A stretch of DNA of 9,990 bases from Calditrichota bacterium (GTDB taxonomy: Bacteria; Calditrichota; Calditrichia; RBG-13-44-9; J075), in contig RFIL01000309.1 in the NCBI GenBank assembly GCA_003695285.1, positions 1 to 9,990 on the forward strand, given 5' to 3'. Made by a program: the position numbers and the translations under genes. Below, in pieces: positions 1 through 7,700 of the stretch. Every line of letters starts with the position of its first letter. Positions within the stretch are counted from its first letter, which is position 1. The notes under the pieces were generated by a model. That model saw only the letters and a list, made by a program, of their open reading frames with translations, made no database searches and was not told the origin of the DNA.

Positions 1-73
1 ACCATGCCCATCGGGACTCGTCTTTGCGGTCGTTACTCCCATGGGGGGGAGTCATTAGTTGGAAAAAGTCAAA
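1..73. other. Undecided stretch after gltA with a small GC-rich hairpin
   Basis: ACTCCC (35-40) and GGGAGT (47-52) form a perfect 6-base stem around a 6-base loop, which includes the palindrome CCCATGGG. No run of T follows on either strand, so it is a poor intrinsic terminator for gltA. Both strands are open here: a plus frame from the ATG at 4 to a stop ending at 99, overlapping the end of gltA, and a minus frame from the ATG at 55 to the window edge. Neither gives a recognisable protein or has a good ribosome binding site. Confidence 0.3.
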
Positions 74-1363
74 TCAACTTCGCTTTTCCAACGGAATAAA
101 ATCTCTCATTTTTTCTCCAAGATAGATCTGTCGGGGTCGAGCAATTTTTTGTTCACTATCTTCTAATAATTCCAGCCACTGAGCAATCCAGCCAACCGTT
201 CTCCCGATGGCAAAGAGAACCGGATAAAATTCCACCGGAAATCCCATTGCCTGATAAATAATCCCTGAGTAAAAATCTACATTGGGATATAATTTGCGTT
301 TGACAAAATATTCATCTTCCAGGGCAATTCGTTCCAACTCCAGCGCAATGTCCAGCAGTGGATTTCGGCCGGTAACTTCAAATACTTCATCGGCAATGCG
401 TTTGATGATTCGGGCTCGCGGATCATAATTCTTATAAACACGATGCCCAAATCCCATCAAAAGCACTTCACCTTCCTTAACGCGTTTGATGTAAGCCCCG
501 ACCTTATCTTTAGAACCAATCTCATTCAACATCCGTAAAACCTGTTCATTAGCTCCCCCATGTAAAGGTCCAAACAGGGCCGAAGCAGCAGCAGCAACTG
601 CTACATAGGGGTCCGCATGGGAACTACCCACCACCCTCATGGTAGAAGTGCTGCAATTCTGTTCATGATCGGCATGCAGGATGAATAACACGTCCAGGGC
701 TCGTTCCAGTATCGGATTCGGTTCATATTTCAACTCAGTCATCTTAAAAAGCATGTTTAGAAAATTACCTGCATAGCTGAGATCATTATCCGGATATACA
801 TAGGGCAATCCCATGCTATGGCGATAAGCTGCTGCGGCTATGGTGGGAACTTTACCGATCAAACGATATGTCTGCAACTTACGAGACTCAGGATCATGGA
901 TATTTCGAGCGTCCGGATAAAATGTGGACAATGCTGCCACCGTGCTGATGAATATCCCCATGGGATGGGCATCATAGCGGAAGCCTTCCATAAATTTCTT
1001 CACATTTTCATGCAACATGGTATGATGGGTAATATGGTAAGTCCATTCCTCAAATTGGGATTTGGTCGGAAGTTCTCCGTTAATGATTAAATAAGCTGTT
1101 TCCAGAAATGTACTCTTCTCAGCAATCTGTTCAATGGGGTACCCCCGATATAACAAAATCCCCTTTTCTCCATCAATAAACGTAATGGTACTTTTGCAGG
1201 ATGCGGTGTTCTTAAACCCAGGGTCATAACTCATTAACCCGAAATCATCGTCACTTACTTTAATTTGGCGGAGCTGCATGGCATTAATAGTTCCGTGTTC
1301 AATGGGTATTTCGTACTTTTTCCCGGTACGATTATCGGTGATGGACAATGTGTTTTGACTCAT
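74..1363 (-). CDS. gltA: Citrate synthase, GltA (hexameric bacterial type)
   Basis: Condenses oxaloacetate and acetyl-CoA to citrate in the cytoplasm, the entry step of the TCA cycle; in some anaerobes the same enzyme type runs backwards to cleave citrate. The 429-residue product has the length of E. coli GltA (about 427). Expected active-site residues are present: His233 in ADHEQN, His268 in LHGGANE, His307 in GFGHRVYK and Asp363 in NVDFYSG. I start it at the ATG at 1363, because GGAGG lies five bases before it; an upstream TTG at 1375 would only translate this Shine-Dalgarno sequence as extra residues. It follows mvhA by 75 bases in the same direction, so it may be the last gene of the hydrogenase operon or have its own promoter, which I could not recognise. 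Family assignment is very secure; the direction of the reaction in vivo cannot be told from sequence. Confidence 0.97.
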   Translation of the reverse strand: MSQNTLSITDNRTGKKYEIPIEHGTINAMQLRQIKVSDDDFGLMSYDPGFKNTASCKSTITFIDGEKGILLYRGYPIEQIAEKSTFLETAYLIINGELPTKSQFEEWTYHITHHTMLHENVKKFMEGFRYDAHPMGIFISTVAALSTFYPDARNIHDPESRKLQTYRLIGKVPTIAAAAYRHSMGLPYVYPDNDLSYAGNFLNMLFKMTELKYEPNPILERALDVLFILHADHEQNCSTSTMRVVGSSHADPYVAVAAAASALFGPLHGGANEQVLRMLNEIGSKDKVGAYIKRVKEGEVLLMGFGHRVYKNYDPRARIIKRIADEVFEVTGRNPLLDIALELERIALEDEYFVKRKLYPNVDFYSGIIYQAMGFPVEFYPVLFAIGRTVGWIAQWLELLEDSEQKIARPRQIYLGEKMRDFIPLEKRS

Positions 1364-1374
1364 ACCAACCTCCA
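1364..1374 (-). promoter_or_regulatory. Ribosome binding site deciding the gltA start
   Basis: On the minus strand GGAGG is followed by TTGGT and then ATG at 1363. This near-perfect Shine-Dalgarno sequence at ideal spacing favours the 1363 start over the TTG at 1375, whose reading would run through the site itself. Confidence 0.8.
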
Positions 1375-1420
1375 ATAATTTGATTTTTCATCAACAAACT
1401 TTACAAGTTAAACTTCCGGG

Positions 1421-1438
1421 TTTGTCACGGGGTTCTCA
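1421..1438. repeat. Short motif shared with 4140-4158, copy directly after mvhA
   Basis: The plus strand reads TTTGTCACGGGGTTCTCA here, ending at the base next to the mvhA stop codon. A similar 19-base sequence lies in the gap after mvhD (4140-4158). Both begin with TTTGTC, contain ACGG and end with TTCTCA. The role is unknown. It could be a dispersed intergenic repeat or a 3'-end processing or regulatory element; with only two copies, chance is not excluded. Confidence 0.35.
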
Positions 1439-2917
1439 TTAATATCTTTTTTTAGAAGTGATTAACTGACCATCTTTATCAAAAATGCGTAATTCGAGTG
1501 GCATTTGTCCCGGCAAAGTATGGGTAGCACAAGCAAAACAGGGATCATAGGCACGAAACGCCATCTCAATCTTGTTAAGAACCCCATCGGTTATCTCAAC
1601 ACCTTTATGGATTAACCCCTGTGCGGCTTTTTTGATAGACATTGAAATAGCTGCATAATTGTTGGTGGTGCCGACAATTAAATTCACTTCCCTGACAATA
1701 CCATTCTCATCCGTTTTGTAATGATGGGTCAGAGTACCCCTTGGTGCTTCCACGGTTCCAACACCCTCAGTAGGTATTTCTGTGGGAATCACTCGAATAT
1801 CCGGGGAGGTGATTTCCGGGTCTTCCAGGAGCTCTTTAGTGCGTTCCGCAGCATACATCAATTCAATAACTCGTGCCCAGTGAGTGGCCAGAGTATGATG
1901 AACCGGCGTTTTCCCGCTTGAGTCACCGGTTAAGGTGTCATAGAATTTTTCATACTCCTCCTGCGCCAGAGGGGTAGCCATCCCATCGGATACATTCAAA
2001 CGAGCCAGTGGGGTGGCACGATAGACGCCACTTTCTTTCCCATCGACAAATCCTTTCCACCCCACATTCTTTAGATATGGATATTTTAGGTAAGTCCAGG
2101 GTTCAATATGTTCGCTGATATGCTCGGTGTATTCATGGGGATGGTATTTACAAAATTCATTCCCTTCCGGGTCTACGACTCGGACCATACCGTCATAAAA
2201 ATTCACTTTATTGTTTTCATCCACCAGCCCCATGTAATAGGTCTTATGGGCAAAGGTGTCAGAAAGAATCATATCCACGTAATCGGAATTTTTCAGGACG
2301 ATGTCTTCAAACACCTGAAGGGTGAATTGTCCGAATTCCACAAAATAGGAAGCATAGCTCAGAAATTTTTGACGTTCTTCTTCGGTTAACCCTTTGGATA
2401 CTCCACCGGGAATTGCCGTTACCTGATGAATTTTTTTACCACCCAGGGTTTCGATAATCTCACCTGCCAGCGCCCGCAATTTGATTACTTTTTTCCCGGC
2501 ATCCAATCCCACTTTTCGGATAACCCCTAAGATATTCCGTTCCGCTTTGGGGGCATCCGGCCCAACGACAAAATCGGGGCCCCCCAGAGCATAAAAATGA
2601 ACGGTATGATCGGCACAGTAGAAGGTATTGTATAATAATTCTCGCAGCTTTCTGGCTGCCGGTGGGATGGTGACATGATAGACCGCATCACAGGCTTTGG
2701 CAGAAGCCATGTGATGAGCTTCCGGGCAGACTCCACAAATTCGGGTTGTAATACGAGGGAGATCCTCTACCGGTCGCCCCTGACAAAATTTTTCAAATCC
2801 CCGTAACTCCGGCACCACAAAATAGCAGTTGGCTACTTCTCCCTGCTCATCCAGGAAAATATCAATTTTTCCATGCCCTTCTAAGCGAGTTATGGGATCA
2901 ATCTTTATGTGTTTCAT
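1439..2917 (-). CDS. mvhA: [NiFe]-hydrogenase large subunit, MvhA type (group 3c)
   Basis: Catalytic subunit that splits H2 at a NiFe(CN)2CO centre; in the MvhADG complex it feeds electrons through MvhG and MvhD to HdrA. The 492-residue product has the N-terminal IDPITRLEGHGK signature (residues 6-17), the first nickel motif RICGVCPEAH (Cys61, Cys64, His68) and the second, DPCFACATH (Cys460, Cys463, His466). Twenty-six residues follow the last His; in this family such a tail is usually removed by a maturation protease, and no protease or Hyp gene is in the window. The start is placed at 2917 because AAAGGTGAT lies just before that ATG; the frame is open for 13 more codons, to 2956, without a better site. 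The IDPITRLEGHG and ATHxxxGQMPLE-type ends resemble Mvh/Vhu enzymes. The F420-reducing FrhA is a relative, but no F420-binding FrhB is present and the HdrA neighbour supports MvhA. Confidence 0.95.
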   Translation of the reverse strand: MKHIKIDPITRLEGHGKIDIFLDEQGEVANCYFVVPELRGFEKFCQGRPVEDLPRITTRICGVCPEAHHMASAKACDAVYHVTIPPAARKLRELLYNTFYCADHTVHFYALGGPDFVVGPDAPKAERNILGVIRKVGLDAGKKVIKLRALAGEIIETLGGKKIHQVTAIPGGVSKGLTEEERQKFLSYASYFVEFGQFTLQVFEDIVLKNSDYVDMILSDTFAHKTYYMGLVDENNKVNFYDGMVRVVDPEGNEFCKYHPHEYTEHISEHIEPWTYLKYPYLKNVGWKGFVDGKESGVYRATPLARLNVSDGMATPLAQEEYEKFYDTLTGDSSGKTPVHHTLATHWARVIELMYAAERTKELLEDPEITSPDIRVIPTEIPTEGVGTVEAPRGTLTHHYKTDENGIVREVNLIVGTTNNYAAISMSIKKAAQGLIHKGVEITDGVLNKIEMAFRAYDPCFACATHTLPGQMPLELRIFDKDGQLITSKKRY

Positions 2918-2932
2918 GGCATCACCTTTGGG
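2918..2932 (-). promoter_or_regulatory. Ribosome binding site deciding the mvhA start
   Basis: On the minus strand AAAGGTGATGCC directly precedes ATG at 2917. It places the start at the Met of MKHIKIDPITRLEG, where large hydrogenase subunits normally begin, and makes the 13 codons upstream (to 2956) probably untranslated leader. Confidence 0.75.
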
Positions 2933-2959
2933 CTTATAGATGGTATTATATTCCAAACA

Positions 2960-3022
2960 CTTGTTCCTTGCTCTCTTTCTTACGCCTTACGTTATTCAGT
3001 AATACGTTAAACGTAAAGCGTA
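2960..3022. repeat. Degenerate 7-base tandem array in the mvhG-mvhA gap, with an inverted repeat
   Basis: Nine consecutive 7-base units can be laid out. Neighbouring units resemble each other: CTTGTTC with CTTGCTC, TACGCCT with TACGTTA, AAACGTA with AAGCGTA. The first half carries TACG and the second half its complement CGTA, so 2981-2992 and 3011-3022 form a 12-base inverted repeat with one mismatch around an 18-base loop. In the transcript this could fold as a hairpin between the mvhG stop and the mvhA start. It has no U-tract after it, so a terminator is unlikely. The ten bases TCCTTGCTCT (2965-2974) recur in the array after hdrA's start, at 8268-8277. Confidence 0.6.
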
Positions 3023-3050
3023 CTGGGAAAAGCCTTCTTGTGCCATTTGG

Positions 3051-4082
3051 CTAATGGATCGCTTCCGCTTCCTGCTGCGCTACCACCTTCTCCTGAGCTT
3101 TGCCATTGGGTATTTGTGCCCGGCGAAAGGTGGAATGCGCCAGAGAAAAGCGATAAAAGGTTCCCAGCGGATCCGCAATGGTTTCCAGAATTTTTCGGGC
3201 TTCCTCCGGATTGCTGGCATCCACTACGGAACTTAGCGCAGAAATCATTTTCGCTCCCTGATCACGAACATTGGGTGGAGCCCCGTAACAGCCTCGACAG
3301 GGTATGTTGGCTTTCACGCACAGAGCACCACAACCACTGCGAGTTGCCGGACCCATGCACAAAATTCCCTGATCGAGCAAACATTCATCTTCTTTGGGAA
3401 TAATTTGATGAGGACGTACAAATTCCTTAATCTTCTTTTCCTTTCGTTCCCGGGGGCATTCATCACAACAGGTTTTATCACCAGCGCCTAACACCGCACC
3501 TTTGGGAGGTAATGGTTTTCCTGTTTTCAGAATATCCATCACCGCCTGCAAAACCCCCCAAACCTGAAAAGACTGTGGCGGACATCCCGGAATGATATAA
3601 TCCACCTCTACTACCTGATCCAGGGTTTTCACCGTATCGTAAAATTCAGGTATCTCAATCTCGCCCTCCGGCACCCTGGTATGCGGTTGCGGATAAGTTC
3701 CTCTGGTTTCCTCTTCAACCGTTGGAGATTGTTTATAGGCATACTCAAAGATGCCCTTGCGGTCGAAGAAATTGGCTAATCCCGGGATGCAGCCTTCATG
3801 AGCGCAAGACCCAAAAGCAATCAGAATTTTGGATTTCTCCCGCAACAGTTTTGCCATCTGTTCATTTTCCGAAGTACGGATAGCGCCATTGAAAAGGGTG
3901 ATGTCAATCTCCTTTTCCCCCATGGCTTGCACATCCTCATATTTAAAATCCATAGCGCAGGGCCAGAAAACGATGTCAAAGAATTCGGCAACATCCAGTA
4001 TTTTTTCTTCAATGTCTAACACGGTAATCTCACAACCGCCACAGCTGGCGGCCCAGTACAGAGCCAATTTAGGTTTTGACAT
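3051..4082 (-). CDS. mvhG: [NiFe]-hydrogenase small (electron-transfer) subunit, MvhG type
   Basis: Iron-sulfur subunit that carries electrons from the NiFe site of MvhA to MvhD. The 343-residue product starts with the proximal-cluster CxxC (Cys14, Cys17) and supplies the other likely ligands in GSCAHEGC (Cys93) and PGCPP (Cys167). The medial and distal cluster region follows with Cys205, 206, 209, 234, 242, 251, 255, 262 and 265. There is no twin-arginine signal or membrane anchor, as expected for a cytoplasmic group 3 enzyme. Its C-terminal tail after about residue 320 is Gln/Glu/Ala-rich and makes it somewhat longer than the MvhG I know (about 300 residues). The start at 4082 has GGAG eight bases upstream. 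It lies between mvhD and mvhA, the same mvhD-G-A order as in methanogens. The assignment is secure. Confidence 0.94.
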   Translation of the reverse strand: MSKPKLALYWAASCGGCEITVLDIEEKILDVAEFFDIVFWPCAMDFKYEDVQAMGEKEIDITLFNGAIRTSENEQMAKLLREKSKILIAFGSCAHEGCIPGLANFFDRKGIFEYAYKQSPTVEEETRGTYPQPHTRVPEGEIEIPEFYDTVKTLDQVVEVDYIIPGCPPQSFQVWGVLQAVMDILKTGKPLPPKGAVLGAGDKTCCDECPRERKEKKIKEFVRPHQIIPKEDECLLDQGILCMGPATRSGCGALCVKANIPCRGCYGAPPNVRDQGAKMISALSSVVDASNPEEARKILETIADPLGTFYRFSLAHSTFRRAQIPNGKAQEKVVAQQEAEAIH

Positions 4083-4139
4083 GGTGATTACTCCGATGTT
4101 AATTCATATGCTTCTATAACAAATTTCAATTACATTATT

Positions 4140-4158
4140 TTTGTCCGCACGGTTCTCA
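4140..4158. repeat. Short motif shared with 1421-1438, copy after mvhD
   Basis: The plus strand reads TTTGTCCGCACGGTTCTCA, beginning eight bases downstream of the mvhD stop on the transcribed strand and followed there by a run of A and T. It matches the copy after mvhA at both ends (TTTGTC and TTCTCA) with a different centre. The function is not known. Confidence 0.35.
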
Positions 4159-4166
4159 CTTCACTC

Positions 4167-4622
4167 TCAATTCATCCGGAGTTCCAGTGGACCGAGTTCC
4201 CGGATTTGTTCCGTGAACTCGAAGGACACCCGGGCATATTTTTCCGCTTCCGAGGCAGATATCCACTCCAAACGCAAGCGCCGCTCGTCGATTCCCAGAC
4301 GAGCTAACACCATTTTCAGGAGCTCTATACGGCGCATGGTCTTATAATTTCCTTCGATATAATGGCAATCCCCGAAATGGCATCCGGCAACCAAAACCCC
4401 GTCTGCACCCAGTTCAAAGGCACGCATAATCATCGCCGGATCCACCCGACCGGAGCACATGGTGCGGATGATGCGAATATTGGGAGAAGACTGCAAACGG
4501 GATACACCTGCTAAATCCGCTCCCGAATAGGCACACCAGTTACACATGAATGCCACTATTTTGGGTTCAAAGGTTTCTTTTGTTTTGGGTTGTTCTTTTT
4601 CCCGGACTGATTTGGCTTCCAT
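4167..4622 (-). CDS. mvhD: Hydrogenase/heterodisulfide reductase iron-sulfur linker, MvhD
   Basis: Small cytoplasmic [2Fe-2S] protein that docks the hydrogenase (MvhAG) onto HdrA and passes electrons to it. The 151-residue product shows the family's hallmark stretches: KIVAFMCNWCAYSGADLAG (Cys27, Cys30), RTMCSGRVDP (Cys56), GCHFGDCHYIEGNY (Cys81, Cys86) and LRLEWISASEAEKYA near residue 120. Five cysteines are conserved and available for the cluster. About 20 charged, Lys/Glu-rich residues precede the domain. The start at 4622 has AGGGG seven bases upstream. It sits between hdrA and mvhG, in keeping with its bridging role. MvhD also occurs with HdrABC in complexes lacking MvhAG, but here the hydrogenase genes follow directly. 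Confidence 0.95.
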   Translation of the reverse strand: MEAKSVREKEQPKTKETFEPKIVAFMCNWCAYSGADLAGVSRLQSSPNIRIIRTMCSGRVDPAMIMRAFELGADGVLVAGCHFGDCHYIEGNYKTMRRIELLKMVLARLGIDERRLRLEWISASEAEKYARVSFEFTEQIRELGPLELRMN

Positions 4623-4663
4623 TGCTTAACCCCTAATTTTCATGAAATATGATCAGTGTATTT

Positions 4664-4705
4664 TTTACGCTTCACGCTTCACGCTTTACGTTTTACGCTT
4701 CACGT
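4664..4705. repeat. Six 7-base tandem units, consensus TTYACGY, in the hdrA-mvhD gap
   Basis: Six units stand head to tail with no gap, for example TTTACGC, TTCACGC and TTTACGT, varying only at the third and seventh positions. The array is exactly 42 bases, inside the 155-base gap between the hdrA stop and the mvhD start. It is too short in period for a CRISPR array and encodes nothing. Similar 7-base arrays with other units lie in three further gaps of this operon. Confidence 0.85.
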
Positions 4706-4777
4706 TCAATTTTTTCATTCACTTTGCCCTCCCAAGCCCCGTAACAGAATAAATTTTGTTGCTCCGGTTCCCTCTTC

Positions 4778-7700
4778 TCACACTGCCAGTAAACCTTCCA
4801 GTTCGGCGTAAATCTGCTGGTCGGAAAAGCCTTTTCCGGTGATCGCACCGGCAGGACAGGCGGCCACACAAGTCCCGCATCCTTTACAGAGGGCGTCATT
4901 TATCACCGAAACTTTCTTTTCCTCAATGAAGTCAATGGCATGATACGGACAGAGATTATTACAAATGCGACAACCACTGCAATATTGCTCGTTAATCACT
5001 GCCCGTATCGGATCCAGCTGGATTTCTTTTTTGGAGATGGTTCCCAGCACCCGTGCAGCGGCGCCGCTTGCCTGCGCAACGGTATCGGGTATATCCTTGG
5101 GGCCCTGGGCACAACCGGCAATGTATATCCCATCGGATGCTGTGGAAAACGGATCCAGTTTGGGATGCCGTTCCAGGAAAAACCCATCGGGACTGCGGGA
5201 AAGCCCGAACAATTTGGCAATTTTATCCGCTGTTTTGCTGGGCTGTAGGGCATTGCAAAGAATCACCATATCTACAGGAATCTCACGGAATTTACCGATC
5301 AACGTATCTTCACAACGCACAGCCAGGAATTTATCGCCATCCGGGGTTCTTTTTTCCACCACTTCCGCCACCTTCCCACGGATCACGTTCACCCCTTCTT
5401 CCAGAATGCGGTTATAAAATTCTTCATATCCTTTCCCATACGCCCGCATATCGATGTAAAATTGATACACTTCGGCATTCGTGCGATCTTTGACCAGATG
5501 AGCAAATTTCATGGCGTACATACAACAAACACGGGAGCAATACCGGTTGTAGTTCAGATCGCGGGAACCCACACAATGAATGATCCCCACTGCCCGCGGC
5601 TCGCGACCATCCTCCAACAAAATTTTCCCTCCGGTAGGGCCGGTGGAACTGAGCATACGTTCGAATTCCAGGGAACTGAGCACATTCTTCAGCTTGCCGT
5701 AGCCATAACGTACCATCTTGGAGGCATCAAACAAGTCGTATCCGGTAGCGATAATGATTTGCCCCACATTTAACTCCACTACCTCATCTTTCATGGCGTG
5801 GTTAACCGCTTTCGGTTCGCACACTCGTTCGCATTCATAGCACTCCACGCATACTCCACAGTTCAAGCAACGAGCGGCTTCCTGCATAGCCTGTTCTTCC
5901 GTATAGCCCAACTCGACTTCCTCCCAGCTGTGAGCCCGCCTGCGAGGATCCAGACGAGGCATTTCCATCCGTTCCTTTCGTGGGGTATCCTTAAAAGTGG
6001 GGGCATAGGAATGGGGACGGAATGTCTCCCCTCTTGGAACGCTTTCTCGTACCATGTGGGTGGTATAATTTGTTAGCGGCTCATTGTTCAGAAATTTATC
6101 GATGGATTCTGCCGCCCGACGACCGCCTCCCATCGCTGCGATAATGGTGGAGGGACCCAGTACCACATCTCCTGCTGCAAATATGTAGGGCACATTGGTC
6201 TGTAAAGTTTCCGGATTGACCTTCAAAGTTTCCCATTTGGTAGTTTCCAAATGGATATCGGATTTCCCGTTTAAAGTCTCTACTTCCGGTGTCTGACTGA
6301 TGGCAACGATCACCATATCAAACTCCAGTTCGTGTTCGGAGTTGGGAATGGGGATGGGGCGTCTTCTTCCGGAAGCATCCGGTTCACCTAACTGCATTCG
6401 GGTACATTTAATGCCCGTTACTTTGCCACCCTTACCCAAAATTTCTACTGGCGCCGTGAGATAAGAGATATGAACGCCTTCACTTTCGGCATCGGCAATT
6501 TCCTCCGGAGAGGCCGGCATCTCCAGCTTGGTTCTGCGGTAAAGGATGGTCACTTTTTTAGCGCCACAGCGGAGGGCGGTTCTGGCGGCATCGATGGCGG
6601 TATTGCCACCTCCAATGACAGCCACATTTCTCCCAACTTCTCTGGAGATTCCCAGGTTGACCCGACGGAGAAAATCCACCCCTGAAACAACGCCCTCCAG
6701 GTTTTCCCCTGGAATATATAACCTGACACTCTTCTGAGCACCAATGGCGATAAATATGGCATCAAAGCCGTGTTTTCGGAGTTCTTCAATAGTTATATCG
6801 CTACCCAATCTCATATTGGTAACAAATTGAATACCCATTCCCCGCAAATAATCCAGTTCCATCTCAAGCAATTTCTTTGGTAGTCGGTATTCCGGAATTC
6901 CGATCGCCAGCATTCCACCTAATACTGAGTGTTGTTCAAATACCGTAACCTGATAACCCTTGAGAGCCAGATCATGGGCACAGGTTAACCCGGCCGGTCC
7001 GGAACCGATAATTGCCACCTTTTCCGGTCGATGTTTTTCAATTTTTGGAGGCTCAAAACGGCCATTGTGTTTCATCTCCCAATCAATAGCAAATCGCTTC
7101 AGGTGCTGAATGGCCACCGGTTGATCCACATACCCGCGGTTGCATTCGGTTTCACAGGGATGATAACAAACCCGCCCGCAAACAATCGGTAACGGGTTTT
7201 TCTGATGAATCAGTTGTGCAGCTTCGTGGAAACGGCCCTCACGAATCAGCGCTACATATCCGGCAGCCTCCTGATGGATGGGGCAGGCTTCCATGCAGGG
7301 CGGTCGCTCCTGCTTTTCAATCACATAGGTATTGGGAACCGCCTGGGGAAAGGCCTTGTGAATGGCTGTTCGTTGCTGTTTAAATTCATCAAACCAGTTG
7401 GGCACCTTCACCGGACATACTGTGGTGCATTCTCCACAGGAGGTGCAGGCATCGGTCACGTAGCGCGCTTTTTTACGAATGCGCACCTTAAAATTACCGA
7501 TGGCACCGCTAACATCTTCCACTTCTGCCATGGTCAGCGTTTCGATATTTTTGCGATGGCTAACCGAGACCATCTTGGGGGTCAGAATACAGGCGGCACA
7601 GTCCAGCGTTGGAAAAGTCTTATTGAACTTGGCCATCTGTCCGCCGATGGTGGACTCCTTCTCCACCAGGTACACCTTGTTACCGGATTCGGCAATTTCC

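Noticed and set aside
1439..2917. F420-reducing hydrogenase (FrhA)
   Set aside because: No FrhB-type F420-binding subunit is present, while MvhD and HdrABC are adjacent, which defines the Mvh type.
2981..3022. Rho-independent terminator between mvhG and mvhA
   Set aside because: The arms are AT-moderate, the loop is 18 bases and no U-tract follows on the transcribed strand; termination here would also separate two subunits of one enzyme.
4965..5493. Overlapping plus-strand open frames of 100 to 150 codons opposite the HdrA C-terminus
   Set aside because: They are antisense to conserved HdrA motifs, overlap each other in different frames and have no family features.
5873..7312. Glutamate synthase small subunit (GltD) function for the inserted module
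   Set aside because: No GltB or amidotransferase gene is in the window and the module is embedded in HdrA, so an electron-transfer role with NAD(P)H is more likely.
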